Below are positions 16,085-25,228 of a stretch of 42,085 nt of DNA, in pieces. The stretch is from Anaeromicrobium sp. Lineage in GTDB: Bacteria > Bacillota > Clostridia > Peptostreptococcales > Thermotaleaceae. The position numbers were made by a program, and so were the translations under genes. Within the stretch, counting starts at the first letter, position 1. The number at the start of each line of letters is the position of its first letter. Location: assembly GCF_025210435.1 (NCBI RefSeq), contig NZ_JAOART010000136.1, positions 1 to 42,085 on the forward strand, written 5' to 3'. The notes under the pieces were generated by a model. That model saw only the letters and a program-made list of their open reading frames with translations, had not been told where the DNA came from and searched no databases.

Positions 16085-16202
16085 ATAGTTCTCACCCTTT
16101 CATTAATAATAATTATTATTTTCTTTCTAATCTTATTCCAAAAAAATTGAATACTCGTCTTAGAAATATAATACACTTATGGTATAGAGGGGGTATTCTT
16201 TT

Positions 16203-17396
16203 ATGAACAAGGATTTAATCTTAAAACTATCTAATAACATAAGATCAGAACTAATTAAAATTAGAAGGCAGATCCACGCCTATCCAGAACCAGGACTTGA
16301 AGAGGTAAAAACTGCTAAATTAGTAGGAGACAAATTAGAAGAATTAGGACTAGAGGTTAAGAGAAATATTGGTGTTACAGGAGTTACAGGATTATTAAGG
16401 GGTGAAAAACCTGGTAAAACCATATTGCTTAGAGCTGATATGGATTGTCTTAGAATGAAAGAATTAAATCATGTGGAATATAAATCTACTAGGAAAGGTT
16501 TTATGCATGCCTGTGGCCACGATGCTCATACTACCTGGTTGCTAGGTGCTGCCATGATACTTTCTCAAATGAAGGAAAAAATAAGTGGTGATATTTTATT
16601 TTTATTTCAGCCAGCAGAAGAAGGTCCTGGTGGTGCAGACAGAATGATTAAAGAAGGGGTATTAGATAATCCTAAGGTAGACGCAGCCCTAGGAGCCCAT
16701 GTATGGCCTGACTTGGAATCTGGAAAAATAGGACTAACATACAATTCCATGATGGCAGCTCCAGATATGTTTAAAATAAAAATTTATGGTAAGGGTGGTC
16801 ACGGTGCACATCCTAATAACACAATAGACCCCATATCTATAGGTTGCCAGATATATATGAGTTTACAAACTATAATAAGTCGTCAAATAAATCCAGTAGA
16901 ACCTGCCGTTTTATCTATTACTCAATTTAACGGTGGATCTGCTCACAATGTAATTCCTGATAATGTGGAAATGATCGGAACCGTTAGAAGTCTTACTGAG
17001 GAAATGAGGGAGTTTATTCCAGCTTCTATGGAAAAACTTATTAAGGGTATTACTAAGGCCAATGGGGGAACCTATGAGTTTAAGTATATTCCTTATTATC
17101 CTCCTGTTATCAATGATACTTATATGGTGGATATTGTTAAGGAAGCTGGAGGAATTATATTAGGAGAAGATAATATTTACATAAATAGTGTTCCTACTAT
17201 GGGTGGAGAAGATTTTTCTTATTTCCAACAAAAGGTTCCTGGGGCATTTTTTGTAGTTGGTACTCGTAATGGGGAAAAGGGTATTACAAATTCTCTACAT
17301 AACCCATACTTCAATATAGATGAAGATATACTGCCTCAAGCATCTGCCATACTAAGTGAAGCTGCCTTATTATATTTGGATAAAAATAAATCTTAA
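16203..17396 (+). CDS. M20 family amidohydrolase (N-acyl amino acid / hippurate hydrolase type)
   Basis: A 397-residue cytosolic metallohydrolase of the M20D group that removes N-acyl groups from amino acids or acts on small peptides. Visible elements are MHACGHDAHTT at 101-111 with metal ligands Cys104 and His106, QPAEEGPGG near 136-144 with the catalytic Glu pair, the lid-domain histidine in GGHGAHPNNTIDP, and MGGEDFSYFQ near the end. The long AGAGGGGG site precedes the ATG. A single gene with its own terminator. Exact substrate not determinable. Confidence 0.92.
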   Translation: MNKDLILKLSNNIRSELIKIRRQIHAYPEPGLEEVKTAKLVGDKLEELGLEVKRNIGVTGVTGLLRGEKPGKTILLRADMDCLRMKELNHVEYKSTRKGFMHACGHDAHTTWLLGAAMILSQMKEKISGDILFLFQPAEEGPGGADRMIKEGVLDNPKVDAALGAHVWPDLESGKIGLTYNSMMAAPDMFKIKIYGKGGHGAHPNNTIDPISIGCQIYMSLQTIISRQINPVEPAVLSITQFNGGSAHNVIPDNVEMIGTVRSLTEEMREFIPASMEKLIKGITKANGGTYEFKYIPYYPPVINDTYMVDIVKEAGGIILGEDNIYINSVPTMGGEDFSYFQQKVPGAFFVVGTRNGEKGITNSLHNPYFNIDEDILPQASAILSEAALLYLDKNKS

Positions 17397-17403
17397 GGTA
17401 TAT

Positions 17404-17441
17404 GAAAGACCCTAAATATAAATTTATATTTAGGGTCTTTC
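17404..17441 (+). terminator. Perfect 38-bp palindromic terminator
   Basis: Two 19-base arms (GAAAGACCCTAAATATAAA and complement) without a loop, between two convergent genes, with TT tails in both directions. Confidence 0.88.
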
Positions 17442-17470
17442 TTAATTCCCATATTGCCCGGTAAATAATA

Positions 17471-17707
17471 TTAGCAATTTACTATTTTTTTTATTTCTTC
17501 AGTCTTAGCTACCTTTCCCATTACCTTTACTTTTTCATCAATAACTAGTGCTGGTGTTTTCATCACACCATATTTCATGATCGTTGGTATATCTTCTACT
17601 TTTTCAATAGTTACATTGTCTAATCCTAATTCTTCAACAGCTTTTCTTGCATTAGCCTCTAAGTTCTTACAATTAATGCATCCTGATCCTAAAATTTTAA
17701 TATTCAT
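17471..17707 (-). CDS. Thioredoxin-like redox protein (redox-active disulfide protein 2 type)
   Basis: A 78-residue thioredoxin-fold protein of the glutaredoxin-like TM0996/MTH895 group. The CxxC redox site is CINC at residues 10-13, followed by EANARKAVEELG and the cis-proline strand MKTPALVIDEKV. The ATG at 17707 is chosen because GAAGGAG lies eight bases upstream; a longer GTG start overlaps that site. It follows the permease gene by 28 bp on the same strand, forming the widespread permease-thioredoxin pair, so it probably delivers or receives electrons for the same metal(loid) response. Confidence 0.88.
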   Translation of the reverse strand: MNIKILGSGCINCKNLEANARKAVEELGLDNVTIEKVEDIPTIMKYGVMKTPALVIDEKVKVMGKVAKTEEIKKIVNC

Positions 17708-17735
17708 ATGAAACACTCCTTCTTTAATAAAAAAT

Positions 17736-18731
17736 TTATATTAATAAATGGGCTATGCCATTAAATAAGTAACCAACAATAATGATTCCTATACCCGTGA
17801 TAATCACAAAGGCTTTTATAAGTTTCGGTTTAATAACCTTTCTTAAAAGAATCATCTCTGGTAGTGATAAGGCTGTTACTGCCATCATAAAAGATAAGGC
17901 TGTTCCTATTCCTACTCCCTTATTGATTAATGCCTCTGCAATAGGAATAGTTCCTAGGGCATTTGAATATAGAGGTATTCCAAGTACTACTGCTACAAAT
18001 ACTGCAAATGGATTATCTGGCCCTGCATATTTAGCAAGTAGTGGTGCTGGTGCCCATCCGTGAATGGCTGCTCCTATACCAATACCAATGACTAAATATA
18101 TCCATATTTTTTTTATAATTTCCTTCACATTATCTATTGCAAAACTAATCCTATCTTTTTTGCTTAATTCCTCTATTTCTACCTCACCCATTTGTATTTC
18201 ATACACATATTCTTCAACTTCCTTTTCTAAATGAAGACTTCCTATTAATAGACCTCCTACAACTCCCACAATTACACCTGTTATAACATAAACTACTGCT
18301 ACCTTTACTCCGAAGGAAGCTAGTAGTATGGCAAATGCAGCTTCGTTTACGATAGGTGACGTTATTAAAAACGAAAAAGTTAATCCTAGCGGAACTCCAG
18401 CTTCAACAAAACCTATGAATATTGGTACAGATGAACAGGAACAAAAGGGGGTCACAATACCCAATATTGATGCCATTATATTTCCTTTAATTCCTTTGAA
18501 TCTACTTAATGTTTTCTTGGTTTTTTCAGGTGGAAAATAACTTCTAACATATGAAATTATAAAAATCATAATTCCAAGTAAAATAATAATCTTAATTGTG
18601 TCGTATATGAAAAAATGTATACTAGAGCCTAACTGAGTAGTAACAGAAATGCCAAAAATATTTTCAATAAACTTTTCAACTAAATTACTAAGCCACGAAA
18701 ATTTGAATATTTCATTAATCCATTTTAACAA
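17736..18731 (-). CDS. DUF318/ArsP-like permease
   Basis: A 331-residue permease of the DUF318 (ArsP_2) family with about eight membrane helices in two halves. It has the family motif TPFCSCSSVPIFIGF near residues 74-88, then TSPIVNEAAFA and the second-half repeat GIPLYSNALGTIPIAEAL. Relatives export organoarsenicals or act as metal(loid) permeases. The TTG at 18731 is chosen: AGGGAGGG lies just upstream, and the longer frame to 18845 would run over the promoter at 18814-18842. It is co-transcribed with the thioredoxin-like gene. No arsR is adjacent. Confidence 0.85.
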   Translation of the reverse strand: MLKWINEIFKFSWLSNLVEKFIENIFGISVTTQLGSSIHFFIYDTIKIIILLGIMIFIISYVRSYFPPEKTKKTLSRFKGIKGNIMASILGIVTPFCSCSSVPIFIGFVEAGVPLGLTFSFLITSPIVNEAAFAILLASFGVKVAVVYVITGVIVGVVGGLLIGSLHLEKEVEEYVYEIQMGEVEIEELSKKDRISFAIDNVKEIIKKIWIYLVIGIGIGAAIHGWAPAPLLAKYAGPDNPFAVFVAVVLGIPLYSNALGTIPIAEALINKGVGIGTALSFMMAVTALSLPEMILLRKVIKPKLIKAFVIITGIGIIIVGYLFNGIAHLLI

Positions 18732-18813
18732 TTTAATCCCTCCCTTATTTTCTTTAGAGCATGGCCATACCACATAGCTATATGAGCGTATGCGAATATG
18801 CTGATTTACTAAT

Positions 18814-18842
18814 ATGATATTCTTATTTTTTTCATTTGTCAA
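18814..18842 (-). promoter_or_regulatory. Promoter of permease-thioredoxin operon
   Basis: On the minus strand a perfect TTGACA (18842-18837), a 17-base spacer and TATCAT (18819-18814). Downstream, around 18770-18805, is AT/GC-alternating sequence with repeated CATAT/ATATG motifs (AGCATATTCGCATACGCTCA), a plausible ArsR/SmtB-type operator, though the dyad is imperfect. Confidence 0.72.
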
Positions 18843-18872
18843 CATAGTAACGAAAATATTTTATATAAAAAT

Positions 18873-18904
18873 ATACTCTCCTTCATTAAACTGAAGAAGA
18901 GTAT
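18873..18904 (-). terminator. Terminator of YciI-like gene
   Basis: A 13-bp stem with one mismatch (ATACTCTTCTTCA against TGAAGGAGAGTAT on the minus strand) and a 6-base loop, followed by ATTTTTATA on the minus strand. Confidence 0.75.
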
Positions 18905-18975
18905 GTGATAATACAAAATTCCTATAGAATATTTTAATTTTTACTTCTAAACAAAGTTACTATTATTTTTAGTTT

Positions 18976-19269
18976 TTATAATTCTTCTCTTAAAAAATCT
19001 AATTTTTTACTTGTCATACTAGGTATGAACTGAGTAATCTCATATTTTGCAACTTCATTTTTATAAAAGGGATCCTCTTTGAGCACCTCCATAAGATCTT
19101 TTTTGTCCTTAATATTAGATAATATTACCCCTCCCGTCCTTGGAACTTTTCTACCTGAAGCCATAAAATATCCCTTTGAATATTGTTCTTTTAAATATTC
19201 AACATGATCTTTTAGATGTTCCTCTACAATCTTTAAATCTTTAATGTATGTAAGTGAAATTATAAACAT
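18976..19269 (-). CDS. YciI family protein
   Basis: A 97-residue dimeric alpha-beta barrel of the YciI type. It begins with MFIISLTYIKDLKIVEEHLK and carries the family elements HVEYLKEQYSKGYFMASG, then GGVILSN and DPFYKNEVAKYEITQF. Some YciI proteins have hydrolase or dehalogenase-like activity, but most have no known substrate. The ATG at 19269 follows AAAAGGGGAG at ideal distance; an earlier ATG (19296) adds nine residues and has no such site. A single gene with its own terminator. Confidence 0.82.
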   Translation of the reverse strand: MFIISLTYIKDLKIVEEHLKDHVEYLKEQYSKGYFMASGRKVPRTGGVILSNIKDKKDLMEVLKEDPFYKNEVAKYEITQFIPSMTSKKLDFLREEL

Positions 19270-19321
19270 ACAATTCTCCCCTTTTCCTAGTCTCATTTTT
19301 TAGCATTATACATGCTACTTT

Positions 19322-19386
19322 ATTTAGGCATATTCATTACCATGTATAATTTTACCATATTATTTTCTCTTTTTCATATGCCTTAA
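19322..19386. repeat. Family B repeat, short degenerate copy B5
   Basis: Ends TTTAGGCATATTCA on the left and TTTTTCATATGCCTTAA on the right, about 65 bp apart, match the family B termini; the interior is diverged. It lies between the YciI gene start and the terminator of the CAP gene. Confidence 0.5.
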
Positions 19387-19421
19387 AGCCTAAATCTTTT
19401 TTTCAAAGATTTAGGCTTTAA
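19383..19421 (-). terminator. Terminator of LysM-CAP gene
   Basis: A perfect 17-bp stem (TTAAAGCCTAAATCTTT and complement), a 5-base loop and A/T-rich ends, 27 bp beyond the stop codon; its left end merges with the B5 repeat end. Confidence 0.8.
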
Positions 19422-19447
19422 CTTTATAATTATTCCCATATAAGATT

Positions 19448-20071
19448 CTAATTTGTAGGTTTCATGAACATTTGCGTCCAATAGGACACTCCATTTTTAT
19501 CTTTAGCAAGACCAACTCCTATTTCCGTATAAGTTCTACTTAAAATGTTATTCCTATGTCCTGGTGAGTTCATCCAAGCATTCATGACTGCCTTTGGTGT
19601 TCTTTGGCCCTTTGCTATGTTTTCTCCAGCAGAAGAGAATCTAAGTCCAAAGGATTCCATCATTTTAAATGGAGAACCATAGGTTGGCGATTCATGACTA
19701 AAATAGTTTTTATTAATCATATCCTGTGATTTGTATCTAGCACACCTAGACAGTTGCCAATTAGCTTTAAGGGCAGGTAATCCATTTTTAGATCTTTCCA
19801 CATTTACAAGCCTTATGACTTCATTTTCTAAGTTCTTCACATCTGTAATATTAGGAATATTTAATTTTTGTCCTGGGTAAATCAATGCTGGATTTTTAAT
19901 CTGAGGATTACTAGATATGATTTCACTCAAACCAATTTCATACTTTACAGCAATTTTCCACATACTATCTCCAGACTGAACAGTATAAGTATTCCCCTGA
20001 GCTTGACCATATGATAAATTTCCACTAATCATTAGAAAAAAGACTGTACATACAAGAAATATTCTTTTCAT
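19448..20071 (-). CDS. Secreted LysM and CAP (SCP/PR1) domain protein
   Basis: A 207-residue exported protein. A signal peptide (residues 1-22, ending SYGQA), one LysM peptidoglycan-binding module (about 27-73, YTVQSGDSMWKIAVKYEIGL ... PGQKLNIP) and a CAP domain (about 86-204). The CAP histidines and acids are seen in YFSHESPTYG and GENIAKG, and NAWMNSPGHRNNIL is the family signature. YkwD-like proteins of this type are widespread in spore formers as wall or spore-associated proteins. The ATG follows TAGGAGATAATTAA. A single gene. Confidence 0.92.
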   Translation of the reverse strand: MKRIFLVCTVFFLMISGNLSYGQAQGNTYTVQSGDSMWKIAVKYEIGLSEIISSNPQIKNPALIYPGQKLNIPNITDVKNLENEVIRLVNVERSKNGLPALKANWQLSRCARYKSQDMINKNYFSHESPTYGSPFKMMESFGLRFSSAGENIAKGQRTPKAVMNAWMNSPGHRNNILSRTYTEIGVGLAKDKNGVSYWTQMFMKPTN

Positions 20072-20117
20072 TTAATTATCTCCTATCTTTTCATTTTTGT
20101 AATTATATTTTGTAAAC

Positions 20118-20280
20118 TTAAGGCATATGAAAGAAACAAACTAGTAAGTTGTCTGAGGGATTTGGATTATTTTCAATGCATTGTGAGCGAGCATATTAAA
20201 CATATGTAAGCGATTCCATAACGAAGAAAATAATTCAAATAACCAGTGCAATGACTAATTTATTTTTTGAATATGCCTAA
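20118..20280. repeat. Family B repeat, longest copy B2
   Basis: A 163-bp element with about 30-bp terminal inverted repeats (left TTAAGGCATATGAAAGAAAC, right end TTTTTTGAATATGCCTAA). A nested inverted repeat, TTTGGATTATTTTC against GAAAATAATTCAAAT, encloses a core with CAATGCATTG and two similar motifs, GCGAGCATATTAA and CATATGTAAGCGA. This appears to be the least deleted member; B1 and B4 equal parts of it. It lies in the divergent region between the CAP gene and the chemoreceptor. Confidence 0.75.
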
Positions 20281-20566
20281 GTACATCTATAGAAATAGTT
20301 TTAATAATAATGAACATATATATGCTGTAAATTAGTGCTATAAAAAAAGTATTTAATCCTTTCTTGGTAACTTTAAGAAAAATCATAAACTAATTAAATA
20401 TACGGATAAACATGTAAAATATTTAGGAGAAATTTATGTAAAATGTCAACAAAAGGTGAAATATTTGGAAAAATGTATTAATATATATATATGATTAATA
20501 ACAATATATTAGGGCATATATAAACATTAGCAATTATATTATGATTTAATTAAGATTTTATGAAAG
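20281..20566. other. Upstream region of chemoreceptor gene
   Basis: About 290 bp, very A/T rich, without a credible gene. It contains CGGATAAACATGTA (near 20402), a 14-base string also present near 4474, and a decoy AGGAG plus ATG followed at once by TAA. No sigma-D promoter or c-di-GMP riboswitch was recognised. Confidence 0.4.
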
Positions 20567-20576
20567 GATGATGTTA

Positions 20577-22700
20577 TTGAAAAAATTTAAAGATTTAAGG
20601 ACTGGTGTGAAGATTGGATTTTTAGCAAGTACTATACTTTGTTTATCTATTATAATGCTGTTTTATATTTTAAATAATCTAAAACAAACAAGCCTTACAA
20701 AAACAAGCACCAGCGTTATTGAAACTTCTAAGAAAGAATCAGAAAAAATATTAAAAGAAATAAAACTTGTAGAAAAATCTGTGGAAAACTTAGCAGCTAC
20801 TATGGGAATCCTAGCTGAAGAAGGTTCTTTAAGTAGACAAACAGCTATTACAATATTAGAAAAAAATCTTGATTCTAATCCAAATATTATTGCCCATGGA
20901 TCTGGTTGGGAGCCCAATGCCTTTGACAATAAAGATGCCCAATATGTAAACTATGAAGAAATGGGAAGTAACGAAGAAGGACGATTTCTTCCTTATATAT
21001 ATAAAAACCAAGATGGAACCATGGGAGTAGAGCCTTTAACTGGATATGATGTGGAAGGAGATGGAGACTGGTATTTAATTCCACAGAAAAGTAAAAGGCC
21101 CATTTTAACAGAACCATATATCTATCCAGTAAATGGTCAGGACATATTGATGATTACCATATCCTATCCTGTAATCAGTAGAAATGGTCAGTTTTTAGGA
21201 GTTGTAACTGCTGATATAGGCCTAGATTATATCCAAGATAGAATTACAAACATAGAAAGTATTAATACTCTAGATGGTTTTGGCATGCTCATATCTCATG
21301 GTGGAACTTGTGTAGCCAGTGGGTTAGATAAGGAAATGATTATGAAAAATCTCATGGATGAAGGATTACTAAATAAAGAAGTTATGGATGATATACATTC
21401 TAATAAGGGAAATTCCTATTTTACTACCATAGATGAGTTGAGTAAAGAAGCCTTAATTACATATGAACCACTATATTTTGAAAGTTTAGATTCAACTTGG
21501 GCCATATTAACATTCATTCCAAAGGATAAAATATTAGAAGATTATAATCATAGATTTACAATGAATATAATCTTAATTGGTTTCATTATACTTATTTCCA
21601 TATTACTGATTATAGTAATTACAAAAAATATTAATAATTCTATCAAAAAAATAATGGATCTTATGAAAAAAGCAGCAGCAGGAGATTTAACTGCCATTTC
21701 AGATATTAAAAGTAAAGATGAATTTGGACAACTTTCCAATAGCTATAATCATATGGTGGAAAATATAAAGGATCTTGTACAAAATGTAAAATCCTCTTCC
21801 CATACGGTATATGACAAATCAGAAAATTTAGCTAAAATTACAGAGGAATCATCCCTTGCAACAGAGGAAATTTCTAAGTCAATAGAACAGGTAGCCATAA
21901 GTTCTTTACAACAAGCAAAGGATATAGAACATATTTCATTTAAAACAAATGATTTAGGAGAAAATATTGAAGGAACTACCCAACTTATTAGAGAAGTATT
22001 TCTTATATCTAATAATACTAATGGATTGAGCCAACAAGGATTAAATATTATGGATATGCTAAATCAAAAAACTGAAAGAACAAATCATAAAGCTACAGAA
22101 ATTAATAAAATCATTAATAAGGTTAATGAGTACGCAAATAGTACAGAATCTATTATTACTTTAATTGATAATATAGCAAATCAAACAAATCTTTTAGCAT
22201 TAAATGCCTCTATTGAGGCTGCACGGGCAGGAGAAGCAGGTAAAGGCTTTGCTGTTGTAGCTGATGAAATTAGAAATTTGGCAGAACAAACCTCTGAAGG
22301 AACTAATGATATTAAAGAAATGATAGGAAATATTCAAAATCAATCAAAACATGCCGTATCAGTTATGGAAGATATGAAAAATTCCTACAATGAACAAAAT
22401 GAATCTATAAAAGATACGGAAGCAATTTTTAATAAAACAGCCTCATCCCTAGTATCGTTAGCAAGTAAATTAGATATGGTAAAAGAAAATGGAGAAAAGA
22501 TAAAAGGTAACAAAAATGAAATTATTGAGGCTATAAGTAATATTTCAGCTGTCACAGAAGAATCTTCTGCTACTGCTGAAGAAGTTTCTGCTAGTACACA
22601 GGAGCTGTCAGCTTCAGTGGAAGAAATGAATGGACATGCACATACAACAAAGAATTTGTCAAAAATGCTTATGGAAAATGTAAATAAATTTAAGTTTTAG
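20577..22700 (+). CDS. Methyl-accepting chemotaxis protein with dCache sensor
   Basis: A chemoreceptor of about 707 residues. TM1 is near residues 13-33, followed by an extracellular dCache-type sensor to about 320 (with [13 protein letters not shown], a WYLIPQKS stretch and [13 protein letters not shown]), then TM2 near 325-348, HAMP near 350-400 and the cytoplasmic signalling domain to the end. The hairpin tip includes [20 protein letters not shown]. Ligands of dCache receptors are often amino acids or other small solutes; none can be assigned. The TTG at 20577 is preferred since AAAGGA lies eight bases upstream, giving [12 protein letters not shown]; the ATG at 20568 abuts that site. It acts with CheA/CheW, not encoded here. 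Confidence 0.93.
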   Translation: MKKFKDLRTGVKIGFLASTILCLSIIMLFYILNNLKQTSLTKTSTSVIETSKKESEKILKEIKLVEKSVENLAATMGILAEEGSLSRQTAITILEKNLDSNPNIIAHGSGWEPNAFDNKDAQYVNYEEMGSNEEGRFLPYIYKNQDGTMGVEPLTGYDVEGDGDWYLIPQKSKRPILTEPYIYPVNGQDILMITISYPVISRNGQFLGVVTADIGLDYIQDRITNIESINTLDGFGMLISHGGTCVASGLDKEMIMKNLMDEGLLNKEVMDDIHSNKGNSYFTTIDELSKEALITYEPLYFESLDSTWAILTFIPKDKILEDYNHRFTMNIILIGFIILISILLIIVITKNINNSIKKIMDLMKKAAAGDLTAISDIKSKDEFGQLSNSYNHMVENIKDLVQNVKSSSHTVYDKSENLAKITEESSLATEEISKSIEQVAISSLQQAKDIEHISFKTNDLGENIEGTTQLIREVFLISNNTNGLSQQGLNIMDMLNQKTERTNHKATEINKIINKVNEYANSTESIITLIDNIANQTNLLALNASIEAARAGEAGKGFAVVADEIRNLAEQTSEGTNDIKEMIGNIQNQSKHAVSVMEDMKNSYNEQNESIKDTEAIFNKTASSLVSLASKLDMVKENGEKIKGNKNEIIEAISNISAVTEESSATAEEVSASTQELSASVEEMNGHAHTTKNLSKMLMENVNKFKF

Positions 22701-22710
22701 TAAAACTGAA

Positions 22711-22751
22711 AGGAGAGATTTGCCAATAATACATGTTGTTAAATCTCTCCT
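22711..22751 (+). terminator. Possible terminator of dCache chemoreceptor gene
   Basis: An 11-bp perfect stem AGGAGAGATTT / AAATCTCTCCT with a long 19-base loop, 11 bp after the stop. There is no T-run behind it, so it may be a weak terminator or an mRNA-stabilising hairpin. Confidence 0.5.
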
Positions 22752-22919
22752 CAATCATTACTTATTCTATAGACATTCAATCATAAACTGTTAATGATCA
22801 TATAAAATTTAGAAAAATAAAAAAACTTATCCATTCGTCAATTTTTTACATTATTTTCTTTGTGAATGGTGTAAAATGTTACTCTAGACCAATATTTCCC
22901 AGAGAGGTAGTGTTTAAGT

Positions 22920-23462
22920 ATGCTTGTATTATATAAAATTGCATTCTTCACAGGTGTATTATATACCATTGTTTCATTAATATTGGGTCAATTATTTAAT
23001 TCTATTGATTTGGAAGGAGGGCTTGAAGGAGATATAGATTTATTTAACCTGATTATTTTTCCAATCAAACCGATTACAGTAGTAATATTCATTACTGTAT
23101 TTGGTGGTGTAGGTATTATGAATACCTATAAAAACTTATCTACCATCTACACATTAGTACTATCATTTTTATTTGCCTATACCATATCAACATTAGTATA
23201 TAGACTTATTATTGCACCACTACATAAGTCACAAAATACTAGTGCACCTTCAAAGGATGAAATCATGAAACTAACTGGAAAAGTCAAAACATCCATTGTT
23301 GAAAATGGTTTTGGAGAAATTACATATACCATACATGGCAACACCTATAATGCTCCTGCTAAACATGTGAATGGTAAGTATGTTAAATCAGGTACTGATG
23401 TATACATAATAGATATTAAAGAAAATATCTTTTATGTGGAGTTTAAAAACTTTTATTATTAA
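22920..23462 (+). CDS. NfeD-like membrane protein partnering flotillin (YuaF type)
   Basis: A 180-residue protein with three to four membrane helices (about 5-27, 46-64, 76-98) followed by a C-terminal OB-fold-like domain (about 112-178) that begins DEIMKLTGKVKTSIVENGFG, as in NfeD proteins. It ends 12 bp before the flotillin gene, the arrangement of Bacillus yuaF-floT. The partner protein is thought to work with flotillin in membrane micro-domain organisation and fluidity. The ATG is preceded by AGAGAGG. A TTTTACA/TGTAAAA dyad lies near 22845-22877 upstream, but I could not define the promoter. Confidence 0.82.
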   Translation: MLVLYKIAFFTGVLYTIVSLILGQLFNSIDLEGGLEGDIDLFNLIIFPIKPITVVIFITVFGGVGIMNTYKNLSTIYTLVLSFLFAYTISTLVYRLIIAPLHKSQNTSAPSKDEIMKLTGKVKTSIVENGFGEITYTIHGNTYNAPAKHVNGKYVKSGTDVYIIDIKENIFYVEFKNFYY

Positions 23463-23474
23463 GGGGGAATTAAA

Positions 23475-24998
23475 ATGGATTTTCTTGCTTTTGGTATTCC
23501 AGCTGCAATTGTGGCTGTAATCGTTATTTTAGTTGCTGGTATTGTGACTATGTGGAAGAAGGTTCCACAGGATAAGGCATATATTGTAACAGGTTTAAAA
23601 AAGAGAGTTATCTCTGGTGGTGGTGGCCTTGTTATTCCATTACTAGAAAGATATGATAGAATCTCTTTAGAAAACATGAAGATTGATGTGAGGACTGAAA
23701 GGGCATTAACAGAACAGGGTGTAGATATTATTGTAGATGGTGTTACTGTTATTAAGGTTAAATCTGACCAAGATTCTATTTGTTGTGCAGTAGAACAGTT
23801 TAATACGGGTAACGAAAGTGAAACTGTAGCTTTTATAAAGTCAACTGCCAAGGATGTTTTAGAGGGAAAACTACGTGAAATCATCTCTAAAATGACTGTG
23901 GAAGAAATTCATAAGGATCGTGAAAAATTTGCTTCTCAAGTTCAAGAAGTGGCTGCCGTTGACCTTGCTGGTATGGGTCTTGAAATAAAGGCATTTACTA
24001 TTAAGGATGTATCTGACTCTAATGGTTATTTACAAGCATTAGGTAAAAGGAGAATTGCAGAAGTAAAAAGAGATGCAGAAATTTCAGAAGCTAAAGCTAC
24101 TTCAGAAACAAAAATTCAAACGGCTGAAGCACAAAAAAACTCAAAGATTGAAACATCTAAAGCCTTTAAATTTGGAGAACAAGCAAGACTTCAAGCAGAA
24201 ACTGAAATTTCTGAGTTTGCTAAAGAAAAAGAACTTAAGGTTCAAGCATATAGAAAAGAACAAGAAACGGAAAAAGCTAAGGCTGACCTTGCTTATGAAA
24301 TAGAGCAAAACAAAGTAAAAAAAGAAGTAACAGAAACGGAAATGGCTGTAGAACTTCTTAAGAAAGAAAGAGAAATTCAACTTGCTGAAAGGGAAGCTGC
24401 TAAGAAGGAAAGAGAATTAGAAGCTAGCGTTAAGAAACAAGCAGAGGCAAAGAAATATAAGGATATTCAAGAGGCAGAGGCTAGAGCTCAAGCCATGAAA
24501 CTAGAATCTGAGGCTAGAAGATACAAAGATATTCAAGAAGCAGAGGCTAGAGCTCAGGCCATAAAACTTGAAGGGGAAGCTAAAGCTGAAGCCATTAGAT
24601 TAGAAGGTCAAGCAGAAGCTAATATTATAGAAGAAAAGGGTAAAGCAGAAGCTGAGGCCATGTTCCAAAAGGCAGAAGCCTTTAAACAATACAATGAAGC
24701 GGCTGTTATTCAAATGCTTGTGGAAAAACTACCTGAAATTGCAAACAGCATTTCTGCACCCCTTGCTAAAACAGAGAAAATCGTTATTGTGGATAATGGT
24801 GGAGATGGAAATAACACAGGTGCAGCCAAGGTTTCTAATTATGTAACTACCATGATGAGTCAGTTACCAGAAACTATAGAGGCTACTACTGGAATTAATT
24901 TATTAAATTTACTAAAAAACAAAGTAAGTACAAATGATACCATAGAAGGAACACTTACAGAAGAAGCTGTTACAGAGGATTCTTTCATTGAAGAGTAA
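23475..24998 (+). CDS. floT: Flotillin (YuaG/FloT family)
   Basis: A 507-residue membrane scaffold protein. One N-terminal membrane helix (about 5-26) leads into an SPFH/PHB domain (about 30-200, beginning KKVPQDKAYIVTGLKKR, with VISGGGGLVIPL). A long coiled coil rich in EA/AE repeats (about 195-420) follows, with duplicated units YKDIQEAEARAQA near 331 and 348, then a short Gly-rich C-terminal tail. Flotillins assemble into lipid-ordered membrane patches and influence signalling, secretion and sporulation in Bacillus. The site AAGGGGGAA precedes the ATG and it is co-transcribed with the NfeD-like gene. It is closed by the hairpin at 25051. Confidence 0.93.
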   Translation: MDFLAFGIPAAIVAVIVILVAGIVTMWKKVPQDKAYIVTGLKKRVISGGGGLVIPLLERYDRISLENMKIDVRTERALTEQGVDIIVDGVTVIKVKSDQDSICCAVEQFNTGNESETVAFIKSTAKDVLEGKLREIISKMTVEEIHKDREKFASQVQEVAAVDLAGMGLEIKAFTIKDVSDSNGYLQALGKRRIAEVKRDAEISEAKATSETKIQTAEAQKNSKIETSKAFKFGEQARLQAETEISEFAKEKELKVQAYRKEQETEKAKADLAYEIEQNKVKKEVTETEMAVELLKKEREIQLAEREAAKKERELEASVKKQAEAKKYKDIQEAEARAQAMKLESEARRYKDIQEAEARAQAIKLEGEAKAEAIRLEGQAEANIIEEKGKAEAEAMFQKAEAFKQYNEAAVIQMLVEKLPEIANSISAPLAKTEKIVIVDNGGDGNNTGAAKVSNYVTTMMSQLPETIEATTGINLLNLLKNKVSTNDTIEGTLTEEAVTEDSFIEE

Positions 24999-25050
24999 TT
25001 TCACTTTCAATACATTTATAATAACAAAATTTCTAATTAATTAAATACAA

Positions 25051-25100
25051 AACGCCTTTTTGGTTATAATCAATAATTAGATTTGAACCAAAAAGGCGTT
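25051..25100 (+). terminator. Terminator of flotillin operon
   Basis: A perfect 15-bp stem AACGCCTTTTTGGTT and complement with a 20-base loop, 53 bp after the flotillin stop; AATTATT follows. Confidence 0.7.
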
Positions 25101-25228
25101 AATTATTCTACTTTAATTTTATCCATTTTCGTCTTTATTTCAGCAACTAATGAGTATAGTAATAGGTATAATCAATTGAACTAAAAAAACATAATATGAC
25201 AGATTTTTTCATTATTCCATATCCCATT

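Noticed and set aside
18732-18845. N-terminal extension of the permease
   Set aside because: It covers the TTGACA-TATCAT promoter, and the downstream TTG has a strong ribosome binding site.
24073-24380. Overlapping frames on both strands inside the flotillin gene
   Set aside because: They result from the Lys/Glu/Ala-rich coiled coil and have no start signals.
25101-25228. Possible gene remnant between flotillin and the DUF5673-like gene
   Set aside because: A minus-strand stretch reads LVAEIKTKMDKIKVE before a stop, but it is too short and lacks a start, so it was not called.
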